Below, piece after piece: positions 25,348 through 32,594 of a stretch of DNA of 40,711 bases. Origin of the DNA: a virus. The stretch lies in the IMG/VR virus record IMGVR_UViG_3300005613_000152, positions 1 to 40,711 of that record. One strand, given 5' to 3'. The translations under genes and the position numbers were made by a program. Each line of letters begins with the position of its first letter. Positions within the stretch are counted from its first letter, which is position 1. Below the pieces are notes generated by a model. The model did no database searches. It was not told the DNA's origin and saw only the letters and a list, made by a program, of their open reading frames with translations.

Positions 25348-27064
25348 CGACTTTAATTCGTAATCCAAGAGATTCTCCTGCCAAGGCAGCAGCTTCAACT
25401 GCGAGACTTCCAAGTCGTTCTGCATGGTCTTCAACAACTGAAAATTGAATTTCGTCATGAACGTGAGCAAGAAAATTCCAATCTTTGTCGTAAATCAAAC
25501 CAAATTGTTCAATCAACTCAAAACATTTGATATACCAAACTTTTGATATCAACGCTCCTGCTGATTGCAACAAAAAATTAAGAGAACTATGTGACGATCT
25601 AATCTGTATTTTTCTGCCATCTAAAGCTTTAACAAAACCTTCGCGTTCTGCTTTCTCGTTTACTCGTTTTGTTAACTCACCGAGAGCAGGCATGTTTTTA
25701 AAGTATCGCTGCTTTAACTTGGCTCCATTTTGATTTGTGATAGTACCTAGTTTTTCGGCACCAGCTCCATACATCAAAGCGTAGAAAAATGTCTTTGCTT
25801 GATCTCTAGTTTCAAGACCAGCAGCTTTTTGATTTGCTGTATGAATGTCACCATTCAAAACTTCATCAGCAAATTTACCGTCGTCAAACGGCCAAAGGTA
25901 ATGAGCTAAACATCTTGCCTCAATACCGCTGAGGTCCACGCCAACCTGTTTGCGTTTCTTCCGTAACCGACCCCTCGGTTGATCATCAGGTACAAACAAA
26001 GCTCGGCACTCCGGTCCCAGGACTGACCTGACAGCAGGAACCTGGGCCATGTTGGGGCTGACGTGGCTACAGCGAGCGGTGGCACAACCAACCGTGATCA
26101 CACTGCCGTGAATACGATTGTCACGCTCAACTAGCTTCAACCAAGCATTGTTACCAGTGCTCAGTTGTCCTAGTCGTTTTTGAAGCGTGAGGTATGAAAC
26201 AAAATCCTCAGCTCCAGGAATCTTCTCCAGAATTTTTTCATCAACCTTGGGTTTACCAGTGTCAGTGAAATCCTTTGGCTGCCAATCCAAATAATTCTGA
26301 AGCACCCAAGCAATGTGATCTCGTGAGTTCGGATTTAGTTCCGAAAGACGAGACATAGCTGCGTTAGCTACGTACCCCCGTTTCACATTATCTTTCTTGG
26401 GAGTGAAGATACCTCCGTCAACAAACGGGAACCGTTGTCGCAAGCGTTCGTTGAGAGTATTTAGTTGTTCGTTAATCAAGGCTTCCAATTTGAGTGCCCC
26501 TTGAACATCAAACGGAAACCCTGATTGTTCTTGTTTTGAAATGAGACTTGCAAATCCCATCTCAAGATCTACGGCACAAGGGATGCTTTCGATTTTCGGT
26601 TGCAACCGATGCCATAGCTTAACGTTTAATTCAACATCACAGACGCAACGCTCAACCAGTTCATCAGATAGCACACTGAAGTCAGACAAATCAGCGTGTC
26701 GTTTGGTATGACCTAAACGAAACCCATACGCTTCAAGGCTGTGACGACCATAAAGCTGTATCGGCATACCAACCCACTTCTTTTTAAAATCCAAATCCAA
26801 AACATTTGGATACAACATTCGACACAAAATTAAAGTGTCAATTAATTTTCCTTTTGGTTTGAATTTTGGATAAACCTTTTGAATAGCTGGTATGTCGTAC
26901 TGAATAATGTTGTGACCAATTAAAACATCAGCAGATTCAAGCATAGAAATCCAATGCTTAGGATCTCTATAAAGCACAGTCTCTTTGTTGTTTGAAATAG
27001 CACAGCAATGAATTTTAGTAATGTCTCTGATTTTTAAAGCATCAGTTTCAACATCAAATGTCAT
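25304..27064 (-). CDS. DNA polymerase, family A with 3'-5' exonuclease (T7 gp5-like)
   Basis: From ATG at 27064 (MTFDVETDAL) the 586 residues carry all motifs. Exo I D4/E6, Exo II N52/D57 in GHNIIQYD and Exo III D143 mark the proofreading domain. Motif A is VGVDLSGIEAR (D377), motif B RDQAKTFFYALMYG (R420, K424, Y428, Y432) and motif C HVHDEIQ (D537). The residue matching E. coli 762 and T7 Tyr526 is Tyr428. The upstream in-frame extension to 27202 overlaps another gene, and ATG 27064 overlaps its stop, so the shorter start is preferred. Confidence 0.96.
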   Translation of the reverse strand: MTFDVETDALKIRDITKIHCCAISNNKETVLYRDPKHWISMLESADVLIGHNIIQYDIPAIQKVYPKFKPKGKLIDTLILCRMLYPNVLDLDFKKKWVGMPIQLYGRHSLEAYGFRLGHTKRHADLSDFSVLSDELVERCVCDVELNVKLWHRLQPKIESIPCAVDLEMGFASLISKQEQSGFPFDVQGALKLEALINEQLNTLNERLRQRFPFVDGGIFTPKKDNVKRGYVANAAMSRLSELNPNSRDHIAWVLQNYLDWQPKDFTDTGKPKVDEKILEKIPGAEDFVSYLTLQKRLGQLSTGNNAWLKLVERDNRIHGSVITVGCATARCSHVSPNMAQVPAVRSVLGPECRALFVPDDQPRGRLRKKRKQVGVDLSGIEARCLAHYLWPFDDGKFADEVLNGDIHTANQKAAGLETRDQAKTFFYALMYGAGAEKLGTITNQNGAKLKQRYFKNMPALGELTKRVNEKAEREGFVKALDGRKIQIRSSHSSLNFLLQSAGALISKVWYIKCFELIEQFGLIYDKDWNFLAHVHDEIQFSVVEDHAERLGSLAVEAAALAGESLGLRIKVDAEYKIGNNWAECH

Positions 27065-27218
27065 CACTGAGGTGGTAGCTGATTCCTGATTCTTCGCAAT
27101 AATCGAGGAACTCATCAAGTTGTTCGTTCTTGATGGTGTAACAGAAGTCATTGGACTTGAAGAAAGGTTTGCAAGATAACTTGCCACGTTCAGAAGCAGC
27201 AAGAATAGAAAGCTTCAA
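27054..27218 (-). CDS. Small protein with TTG start between primase and polymerase
   Basis: The 54-residue product (KLSILAASERGKLSCKPFF, then an acidic C-terminal half ending GISYHLSDDI) follows the primase stop by 25 nt. No ATG exists at a sensible place. A TTG at 27218 has AGGAGG 9 nt upstream, a strong site, while an ATG at 27269 lies inside the primase gene without such a site. Its stop overlaps the polymerase ATG, suggesting coupling. Function unknown. Confidence 0.65.
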   Translation of the reverse strand: MKLSILAASERGKLSCKPFFKSNDFCYTIKNEQLDEFLDYCEESGISYHLSDDI

Positions 27219-27243
27219 AGTATTCAGCCTCCTGATGTGAACA

Positions 27244-28884
27244 TCAAAAGTCGGTCTCAAAAGAATCATCTACCTTCGGTTGTTTTTGATTGTTAGTGCT
27301 TTTAAGCTCCAACATTCTGCCTGTATTTTCGTCATACTTTACAGTTCCAGCGACTCCACACCATCCTGTAAACCGATTCTTAAGCACTCGTACTGTTGTA
27401 GCAGTACTAGTTTCTGTAGCCTGTTGATCTCGTTCGAGGCCAATACAAACATCACTAAGTTGAGGGATGCTATGGCTGCCACGAAGCTGACTAAGACTAG
27501 TTTGTGCACCGTTTTCATGACCTCGATCTCCTTGTGGTCTACGAAGGTGAGATACAAGTAACATTCCACAATTTGTTTCTTCAACAAAACTGCGTAGTTT
27601 TGTCATCGTTTGGTCAATAGCTCTTCTCTCATCTCCTTGATCCAAACCAGACACCAAAATCGAAAGGTGATCGAAAATAATCCAATTACAACCACAACCA
27701 GAAACCAAATGACGTATCCGATTAAGAAGAACGGTAGGGTCAAGAGAGCCAAAGTGGTCATACAGAAATAACCTGCCGGTCCCAAGTGTTTTTTCAAATG
27801 CTTCTTTAATTTGCTCGTCACTGAAATAGCCTCGATCAATGTGTACAGGGTAATTAAGCTCCATCCCAACAAAACGTCGAGCAGTGCGACGTATATTTTC
27901 CTCCAAAGCAACGTAACCAACCGTTTCTTCTTGCCGTACAAGTAAGTCATAAGCCACTTCAGAAACAAAAGTACTTTTACCAATACCAGTACCAGCAGTA
28001 ATGGTAATTAATTCGCCTTTACGTAATCCATAAAGTTTCTCATTAAGGAAACTATATGGATACTCAACACTTTCAACTTTTGGATCTTCAAGTACAGCCT
28101 TTAACAAAGTACTGCCACTAACAATCCCATCAGGTTCATATTCTGTAGCTGTCCAAACCATCTGCATGATGGCTTTGTTATTGCCGTCTACAAGGGCTTC
28201 AGAGGCGTCTTTATAACCCTCAATGATTCCTACCTTACCTTTGCGTGGTGGAAGCAGTTGAACGGCCTTCTTAGCCGCTTTCTGACCGTGCTCATCGTTG
28301 TCAAAACACAAGATCACCTCTTCAAATTTCAAAAGCCAATCGAGATTTGCTCGTACAGATTTTTCTGCAGAGTCAGCACCATTCGATAACGACACGCACG
28401 GCCATGTTTTCCTGATTGCTGCATAGGATAAGCAATCGTATTCACCCTCAAAGATAACGAGCAGTTTTCCTCCGTTACTCCATTTCTCTTGACCCAGAAA
28501 TGTATGATCAGGATTGGAACCGTGTTGAATAAATTGCTTGTTCGGTTTACGAATTTTGTACCCAGTGAGTCGTCGCTCCTTGTCGTATATCGGCCAAAAG
28601 TAAGCTTCGGAGTCCCCGTATGTACTTTTAAAGTAACCGAAAAATTGCGAGGTTTCTTTAGGTATTTTGCGAGATTGAATCTCTTGATACGCACCAAGAA
28701 TCGGTTCAATCTCATGGCTTTCAATAGGTTGTGGTTTGGTCATTGGAAAAGATGAAGAACTTTGAGCTGAAACGTGATAGTGACAACTAGGCGTAAAGCA
28801 GTGTTGACCACCATCGTCATACAAAGCAACGTTGTCGCGTGAACCACATTGCGGGCAACTCAGTCTTCCGACAACGCGAGACAT
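27244..28884 (-). CDS. DNA primase-helicase (T7 gp4-like)
   Basis: The 546 residues match T7 gp4 (566). An N-terminal zinc-binding domain has C10, C13, C29 and C34. TOPRIM primase motifs are VIFEGEYD (E146) and CFDNDEHG near 195. The ring helicase has Walker A GTGIGKST at 298-305 and a Walker B-like IIFDH. It ends ETDF, an acidic tail that in T7 contacts the polymerase. ATG 28884 has GGAGGT 6 nt upstream, and that site lies inside a strong hairpin followed by five T, described separately. Confidence 0.96.
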   Translation of the reverse strand: MSRVVGRLSCPQCGSRDNVALYDDGGQHCFTPSCHYHVSAQSSSSFPMTKPQPIESHEIEPILGAYQEIQSRKIPKETSQFFGYFKSTYGDSEAYFWPIYDKERRLTGYKIRKPNKQFIQHGSNPDHTFLGQEKWSNGGKLLVIFEGEYDCLSYAAIRKTWPCVSLSNGADSAEKSVRANLDWLLKFEEVILCFDNDEHGQKAAKKAVQLLPPRKGKVGIIEGYKDASEALVDGNNKAIMQMVWTATEYEPDGIVSGSTLLKAVLEDPKVESVEYPYSFLNEKLYGLRKGELITITAGTGIGKSTFVSEVAYDLLVRQEETVGYVALEENIRRTARRFVGMELNYPVHIDRGYFSDEQIKEAFEKTLGTGRLFLYDHFGSLDPTVLLNRIRHLVSGCGCNWIIFDHLSILVSGLDQGDERRAIDQTMTKLRSFVEETNCGMLLVSHLRRPQGDRGHENGAQTSLSQLRGSHSIPQLSDVCIGLERDQQATETSTATTVRVLKNRFTGWCGVAGTVKYDENTGRMLELKSTNNQKQPKVDDSFETDF

Positions 28885-28920
28885 AAAAAGACCTCCAAAG
28901 GAACGAATCCCCTGGAGGTC
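28885..28920 (-). terminator. Terminator-like hairpin that contains the primase Shine-Dalgarno
   Basis: On the minus strand GACCTCCA and TGGAGGTC pair perfectly over 8 bp. The stem continues through two G-U pairs, GGA/TCC and a UUCG-type loop, making about 13 bp. TTTTT follows, then immediately the primase ATG. The 3' arm is the GGAGGT ribosome site. It therefore looks like an intrinsic terminator and an RBS-blocking stem at once. Confidence 0.85.
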
Positions 28921-28946
28921 AGTTGTCCTTCATCTGTCCGACTGAA

Positions 28947-29342
28947 TCATAGCAGAACCCAGTCTTGTGGCAATGAAGGACCCTCACACCAAGGGACATT
29001 GTACTTCTCACACCAACCCGCATAGTCCATGCGTCCACCTTTTTGTAGCTTTTGATACGGTTTCTGCAACACCATTCGTAAGTCAACATCAGGATGCTGC
29101 TCACGAAATAGTTTGATCAGTCTCCGATCCTCAGCATCAAAATAACCTTTGACCTCAAGAACAACTCCGTTACCAAGAACAAAGTCAGGTGTGTAACTAC
29201 GAGGAATTACAAGATCAAACTTGCGTTGTTCATACTCCCAATACACACCGTTGTTCGTAAGATCTTTAGCTACTTTGCTTTCAAAACCCGATCGAAATCC
29301 ATCAGTTTGACGTTTACCGTACTTATGAAATCGTCGGGTCAT
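28947..29342 (-). CDS. Endonuclease I, Holliday-junction resolvase (T7 gp3-like)
   Basis: The 131 residues (T7 gp3 149) carry the PD-(D/E)XK site: E21 in GFESKVA, E36, D53 in SYTPDFVL, and E63/K65 in VLEVKGYF. The T7 enzyme cuts branched DNA and degrades host chromosome. It follows the SSB by 5 nt and precedes the terminator-like hairpin before primase, the same order as T7 genes 2.5-3-4. Confidence 0.95.
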   Translation of the reverse strand: MTRRFHKYGKRQTDGFRSGFESKVAKDLTNNGVYWEYEQRKFDLVIPRSYTPDFVLGNGVVLEVKGYFDAEDRRLIKLFREQHPDVDLRMVLQKPYQKLQKGGRMDYAGWCEKYNVPWCEGPSLPQDWVLL

Positions 29343-29347
29343 ACTCT

Positions 29348-29908
29348 TTAGAAATCAGGGTCTCCGTCAGAGACAGTAGCAAGTTCTTCAACTTTTGGTG
29401 AGCCCTGTTTAAAGCCTTGTTGTTTCGTGAACATTTTGCTCACATCAAACCCACCGCTGTCTCGACCTTTGGTGGTTATAACCTCAACGATCTGTATACC
29501 CACTGGACGCAGCCTCAGACCGCCCTTAGGAGCCCTCTTGGGGTGGAACGTAGGCTCAGCGTGAACAATGACCTTAGAGCCGCTTCTAACGATCAAATCC
29601 TGGGCTAGAGGCTCAAGGTCAGAATCCACAACAGGAAACGGAAACTCACCATACGAAACCTTTGCAGTCAGTTTCACCAAAGCAGAACCATCGTTGCTCA
29701 TTTCAAACGGTGCATCAAAAAAACTCCTACGACCCGTGGCGTGAGCAAACCACTCACAAGCCCTGTCGTACTCAAGAGAAATCTTCTCAATAAGCTCCTC
29801 TGCTTCTTTTACAAGGACCTTCAACCGAAAATCAGTTGGCTCGTTGTTGTACGTCGGTGCTTCATAAAAGCTCGGGATGTACCCAGTCAGCTCTCCTTGA
29901 ATCTGCAT
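29348..29908 (-). CDS. Single-stranded DNA-binding protein (T7 gp2.5-like)
   Basis: The 186 residues have the length and position of T7 gp2.5 (232). The acidic C-terminus ends TVSDGDPDF; a terminal aromatic after acids is the gp2.5 signature that binds polymerase and primase-helicase. The middle (LVKLTAKVSYGEFPFPVVDS) fits the OB fold with PVGIQIVEV as a strand. No obvious Shine-Dalgarno precedes the ATG. It begins the replication block after the plus-strand gene and a 230-nt regulatory gap. Confidence 0.88.
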   Translation of the reverse strand: MQIQGELTGYIPSFYEAPTYNNEPTDFRLKVLVKEAEELIEKISLEYDRACEWFAHATGRRSFFDAPFEMSNDGSALVKLTAKVSYGEFPFPVVDSDLEPLAQDLIVRSGSKVIVHAEPTFHPKRAPKGGLRLRPVGIQIVEVITTKGRDSGGFDVSKMFTKQQGFKQGSPKVEELATVSDGDPDF

Positions 29909-29974
29909 TGTGGTAAAGACCAGATGTGGACCACCAAAAGGTAGTCACAGGGTTACACCAAAGCTAGTCCTAAG

Positions 29975-30136
29975 GGACACCTGTTTAAGTGTCCACCTTC
30001 GGTCACCGTTAAAAGGCCCTCTCATTATGCTTATTAAGAATTGGTTTTAAACCAGTTTTAGACAGTCCTTGAAAAGACTGTTTCTAACTAGTTTTTAACT
30101 GTTCTCTTATTGTTCTTTTAAGACCTTTAAAACAGT
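29975..30136. promoter_or_regulatory. Intergenic regulatory region: hairpins and ACTGTTT motifs
   Basis: This gap between the SSB start (minus) and a plus-strand ORF has a perfect GGACAC/GTGTCC stem (29975-29994) with loop CTGTTTAA, a palindrome TGGTTTTAAACCA near 30042, and ACTGTTTC (30077) and ACTGTTC (30098) spaced 21 nt apart. The inverse, AAACAGT, ends at 30136. ACAGTC/GACTGT near 30062-30082 can also pair. The same ACTGTTT pairs occur upstream of the gene at 34092. Divergent promoters are likely but no clean sigma70 promoter is seen. Confidence 0.5.
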
Positions 30137-30350
30137 GTACACAGCAGAAGCTACTGATGATGATTTCTTTGATCCAGACAAAACTAATTACAACAAAACA
30201 CTTTTGATCAATGTTGAAGAATTCATTGAAGAGTATGAGTACGCTCAAGACGAATACAAAAAAGCCAAAGCAGACCACGACAAAATCTATTGGGATGGAT
30301 ACCTCATGGCTCTTGAAAAGGTTTCTGGAGATATCTTGATTGATGTTTAA
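30135..30350 (+). CDS. Small acidic plus-strand protein
   Basis: A 71-residue frame starts at GTG (30135). It is rich in Asp, Glu, Lys and Tyr (KTLLINVEEFIEEYEYAQDEYKKAKADHD). It runs against the main transcription direction and its TAA interlocks with the stop of the minus-strand gene at 30347. No Shine-Dalgarno is visible. Composition resembles small phage early proteins. Function unknown. Confidence 0.55.
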   Translation: MYTAEATDDDFFDPDKTNYNKTLLINVEEFIEEYEYAQDEYKKAKADHDKIYWDGYLMALEKVSGDILIDV

Positions 30351-30694
30351 GATTCACCGTCGTAATACAACGGTTCAACTTCTCCATCTTCATTAATGAA
30401 AAAGCATTTACTGTCTCTAATTTTTTGATAATCGTTTTCAAGTAAATCAGCAAAACTACTAACTAATGATTGACACATTCCTGCTTCAAGGACTGCTTTG
30501 TGTAGGTCTGACTGAGCCTGTGCAACAGACATCACTTCCTCTTGATCTAGATCTTCATCAATATCAAGAAATTCAACAGCTTGTTGAGCCCTCTGTTCTA
30601 AAACTTTCATGCGAGCCATCAACAGCGGAATATACTGAGCAGCTACTTTCTTTAAAGGCCCGTAAAACTTTTCCTTAGGGTTTGTAGTCATCAT
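30347..30694 (-). CDS. Hypothetical helical protein
   Basis: About 115 residues, helical and acidic, with an N-terminal KFYGPLKKVAAQYIPLLMARMKVLEQRAQQAVEF-type helix region and a C-terminal NEDGEVEPLYYDGES. The string TTGATGATGACT offers TTG 30697, ATG 30694 and ATG 30691 as starts; AGGAG lies 10-16 nt upstream. It is downstream of the repeat-bearing regulatory region and the terminator at 30895. No family recognised. Confidence 0.65.
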   Translation of the reverse strand: MMTTNPKEKFYGPLKKVAAQYIPLLMARMKVLEQRAQQAVEFLDIDEDLDQEEVMSVAQAQSDLHKAVLEAGMCQSLVSSFADLLENDYQKIRDSKCFFINEDGEVEPLYYDGES

Positions 30695-30772
30695 CAAGGC
30701 TTAAGTACTCCTGTCGTTCAGTTTAAATGGTGTGACTCGTGGTGACCCGTGGCAATCGTGATAGTAGTTCAT

Positions 30773-30887
30773 TATTGATTCCTGTTCTCAATTAGTAAAG
30801 ACCGAACATCTGTATTACAGTTCAGGTGTATTACAGTACATAAGTACTAATACCTAGTAGTTGCTATTGATTCTTGTTATCAATAAG
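30773..30887. repeat. Direct repeats with internal dyads upstream of the 30694 gene
   Basis: Two 23-bp copies at 30773-30795 and 30865-30887 (92 nt apart) differ at three or four positions. Each contains an inverted ATTGA...TCAAT. Between them TGTATTACAGT occurs twice (30811-30821 and 30827-30837, 16 nt apart). The whole lies in a 340-nt stretch whose only other contents are the terminator and the 29-aa ORF. It looks like a cluster of protein-binding sites. Confidence 0.55.
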
Positions 30888-30894
30888 AATAAAT

Positions 30895-30927
30895 AAAAAA
30901 AAAGACCCTAATTAAAGGGCCTTTTTA
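30895..30927. terminator. Bidirectional intrinsic terminator
   Basis: AGACCCT (30903-30909) pairs with AGGGCCT (30916-30922). On the minus strand the stem is AGGCCCT/AGGGTCT with one G-U, followed by nine T; on the plus strand CCTTTTT follows. The flanking A and T runs lengthen the stem. It ends the operon containing the DUF7227-like gene and the 29-aa ORF. Confidence 0.85.
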
Positions 30928-30938
30928 ATGACAATCAA

Positions 30939-31028
30939 TTAGCGGGAATGGAGAGCAGCAAGTGTAAAGATAACGACAGGCAGAGAGAATAAACAAAAAG
31001 CAAACAGTAGATTAATGAATTTGTACAT
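30939..31028 (-). CDS. 29-aa hydrophobic (single TM) peptide
   Basis: An ORF starts at ATG 31028, 10 nt after the stop of the DUF7227-like gene, and stops just before the terminator. The product begins MYKFINLLFAFCLFSL and is hydrophobic from about residue 4 to 26, ending HSR, so one membrane helix. Its placement as last gene of an operon supports expression. It could be a small inhibitor or membrane effector; no homologue recognised. Confidence 0.55.
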   Translation of the reverse strand: MYKFINLLFAFCLFSLPVVIFTLAALHSR

Positions 31029-31038
31029 TTAATTTTCA

Positions 31039-31752
31039 TTAATGTTTCTTAAAAGCAATAACAAACTTACGATTAGCCTTTGCACATAACCCGCAAGTTT
31101 CACACTTAGCAGTGTCCGTGTATTGTTCAGGGCAAGGGATAACTTTAACTGGATTGTTTAAATCTTGAGAATCGGCAATCATTAGCGGTCGTTTGTTTTC
31201 TTTAATCGCGTTAACTGCTAACTCGAACACTGTTGAATCAGTGATCACTACATCGAAACCGTTTCTGTAACGATCGACAGCACTTTCTACGGTTTCGGTT
31301 GAAACATTGATAACAAACTTAGGGCCACTAAACCTAAGGATTGTGTTGCTGTTAGCGTCACCGTAGCGATTGTCAGTGTGTAAATGAGTGTAGGTGTAAA
31401 ACTTAAGGTCAGCATTAACAGCCGCGCATTGTAATTTGTCGAGTTTTTCTGTATCAATTAACCGCCAAGTTTCGCCTTCATAATGTGAAACATAGGGAAG
31501 ATCTCCGCTCACATTATGACGGAACATAGTCCCTGGTTTTAGTGACTCAACCTGATTACAGAAAGCGTCAAAGTCTACGCCTCTCTCTCCTTTGGTTACC
31601 TTTGACCAGTGCCAAGACTGCGGCCCTCGTTTGGCGTAGCAATCGTGATATAGAGGGCAAGAAACGGAGCAAGTGTCAGCGCTAGAAGTCGAGGAAGCTA
31701 TCTTCCCTAATTTCTTGTTACTTGTTTTCTTTGAAAGATGGAAAGTCGACAT
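31039..31752 (-). CDS. Cysteine-rich DUF7227-like phage protein
   Basis: The 237 residues include an N-terminal SADTCSVSCPLYHDCYAKRGP (C28, C32, C38), followed by SWHWSKVTKGERG. A C-terminal cluster is CPEQYTDTAKCETCGLCAKANR. The pattern resembles a phage family annotated DUF7227. The Cys clusters suggest metal or Fe-S binding, but no activity is known to me. The middle has alternating beta and helix (KFVINVSTETVESAVDRYRNGFDVVITDS). It belongs to the early operon between the origin-like region and the terminator at 30895. Confidence 0.75.
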   Translation of the reverse strand: MSTFHLSKKTSNKKLGKIASSTSSADTCSVSCPLYHDCYAKRGPQSWHWSKVTKGERGVDFDAFCNQVESLKPGTMFRHNVSGDLPYVSHYEGETWRLIDTEKLDKLQCAAVNADLKFYTYTHLHTDNRYGDANSNTILRFSGPKFVINVSTETVESAVDRYRNGFDVVITDSTVFELAVNAIKENKRPLMIADSQDLNNPVKVIPCPEQYTDTAKCETCGLCAKANRKFVIAFKKH

Positions 31753-31790
31753 AATCAGAAAGAAGGAACAATTCGTAGAAAAGTATTTTC

Positions 31791-31815
31791 ACGCTCACTA
31801 ATAAGCAGCGAGCGT
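31791..31815 (-). promoter_or_regulatory. Hairpin in the leader of the DUF7227-like gene
   Basis: On the minus strand ACGCTCGCT pairs with AGTGAGCGT (9 bp, one G-U) around a 7-nt loop GCTTATT, 38 nt before the ATG. No T-run follows, so it is more likely an mRNA-structure or processing signal than a terminator. Confidence 0.5.
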
Positions 31816-31853
31816 AGAAGTTGCGCCGATCAATTCACAGTAAACTTCAAATT

Positions 31854-32015
31854 TCAATCAAAATATCCGAGAAAGTTTTCTTTTCTGTTGTTTCTGTATT
31901 CAATTTTGAAGCGTTGAAAATCGTCATAATCAGAAAGAAGAAACAAGTCATAAAGGTCTAAATCTCTCTCATAGTTAGAGAGAAGGCGATCGTAATAACC
32001 GTCGAAACTATTCAT
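31854..32015 (-). CDS. 53-aa Tyr/Asp-rich protein
   Basis: ATG at 32015 overlaps the preceding stop as ATGA, and the frame runs 53 codons. The product begins MNSFDGYYDRLLSNYERDLD and is unusually rich in Tyr, Asp, Leu and Arg, ending NFLGYFD. The stop/start overlap is the main support. Function unknown; size and early location suggest a host-takeover protein. Confidence 0.6.
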   Translation of the reverse strand: MNSFDGYYDRLLSNYERDLDLYDLFLLSDYDDFQRFKIEYRNNRKENFLGYFD

Positions 32016-32434
32016 GCAATAACACCAAAGAAACTAGAGGCTTCCTTTTGAAAGCTTTTAAGAGCTTTGTTTGCAATGCGACGCACACTAAACCTGGGAA
32101 GTCTTGGTTCTTTCTTTTCGTTAATTACAACCGTATTAATTTCCCTGGATTGTTCAATCATCCAAGCAACAGAACCAATAGAAAAAGAGCAAGCTCTAAA
32201 GTTGTAACGAAGATGACAAATAATCTCTTTGTTTGGTGTAATTAATCGAACAGAACAACCAGGAACAGAAGGAAAAGAACCAAAGAACTTAACCGCTTTG
32301 TCTAAGTTGTCGAATACTGCGAGGGTTGAATAATGGTCTTTCTGTCGAGGACCCTTTAATTGGAAGGCATAGGCCTCTGTAAGAGCCTCTGAAAGAGTTA
32401 GAGGGTAATCAGCTAGGAGTTTCGATTGAGGCAT
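32012..32434 (-). CDS. Hypothetical early protein
   Basis: From ATG 32434 the product is 140 residues (MPQSKLLADYPLTLSEALTEAY). A GTG at 32497 would add 21 residues but includes a GACGGC/GCCGTC hairpin (32461-32480), so the ATG is preferred. The middle (DNLDKAVKFFGSFPSVPGCSVRLI) looks like an alpha-beta fold; the end is basic. It is the first gene downstream of the DnaA-box and dyad region, so is probably expressed early. Confidence 0.6.
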   Translation of the reverse strand: MPQSKLLADYPLTLSEALTEAYAFQLKGPRQKDHYSTLAVFDNLDKAVKFFGSFPSVPGCSVRLITPNKEIICHLRYNFRACSFSIGSVAWMIEQSREINTVVINEKKEPRLPRFSVRRIANKALKSFQKEASSFFGVIA

Positions 32435-32550
32435 GTTGTAGAGGTTCAGAGAAGGGACTGAGACGGCTTTAATTGGCCGTCGATGGAATGATTGCACGGA
32501 TTCGGGACGGAGCTAGAGGTTTGTTGTAAAGCTTCACAAATCTCTGAGCC

Positions 32551-32571
32551 TGTGGAAAAACCTGTGGAAAA
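32551..32571 (-). promoter_or_regulatory. Tandem DnaA-box-like sites (TTTTCCACA x2)
   Basis: The minus strand reads TTTTCCACA at 32571-32563 and again at 32559-32551, a 12-nt period, both followed by GG. TTTTCCACA is the cyanobacterial DnaA-box consensus. They sit in a 380-nt non-coding region with three dyads, upstream of the early genes. This may be a host-DnaA-dependent replication start or a DnaA-controlled promoter. Confidence 0.55.
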
Positions 32572-32594
32572 AGTTGGGGAAGCGCTCGCGTGTG

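Noticed and set aside
24931-25470. Longer 179-aa version of endonuclease VII
   Set aside because: The first 41 residues lie inside the polymerase end in another frame and have no domain character. The ATG at 25347 leaves the full zinc and nuclease region.
27054-27269. Start of the 54-aa gene at ATG 27269
   Set aside because: It lies inside the primase 3' end with no ribosome site, while TTG 27218 has AGGAGG at a usable distance.
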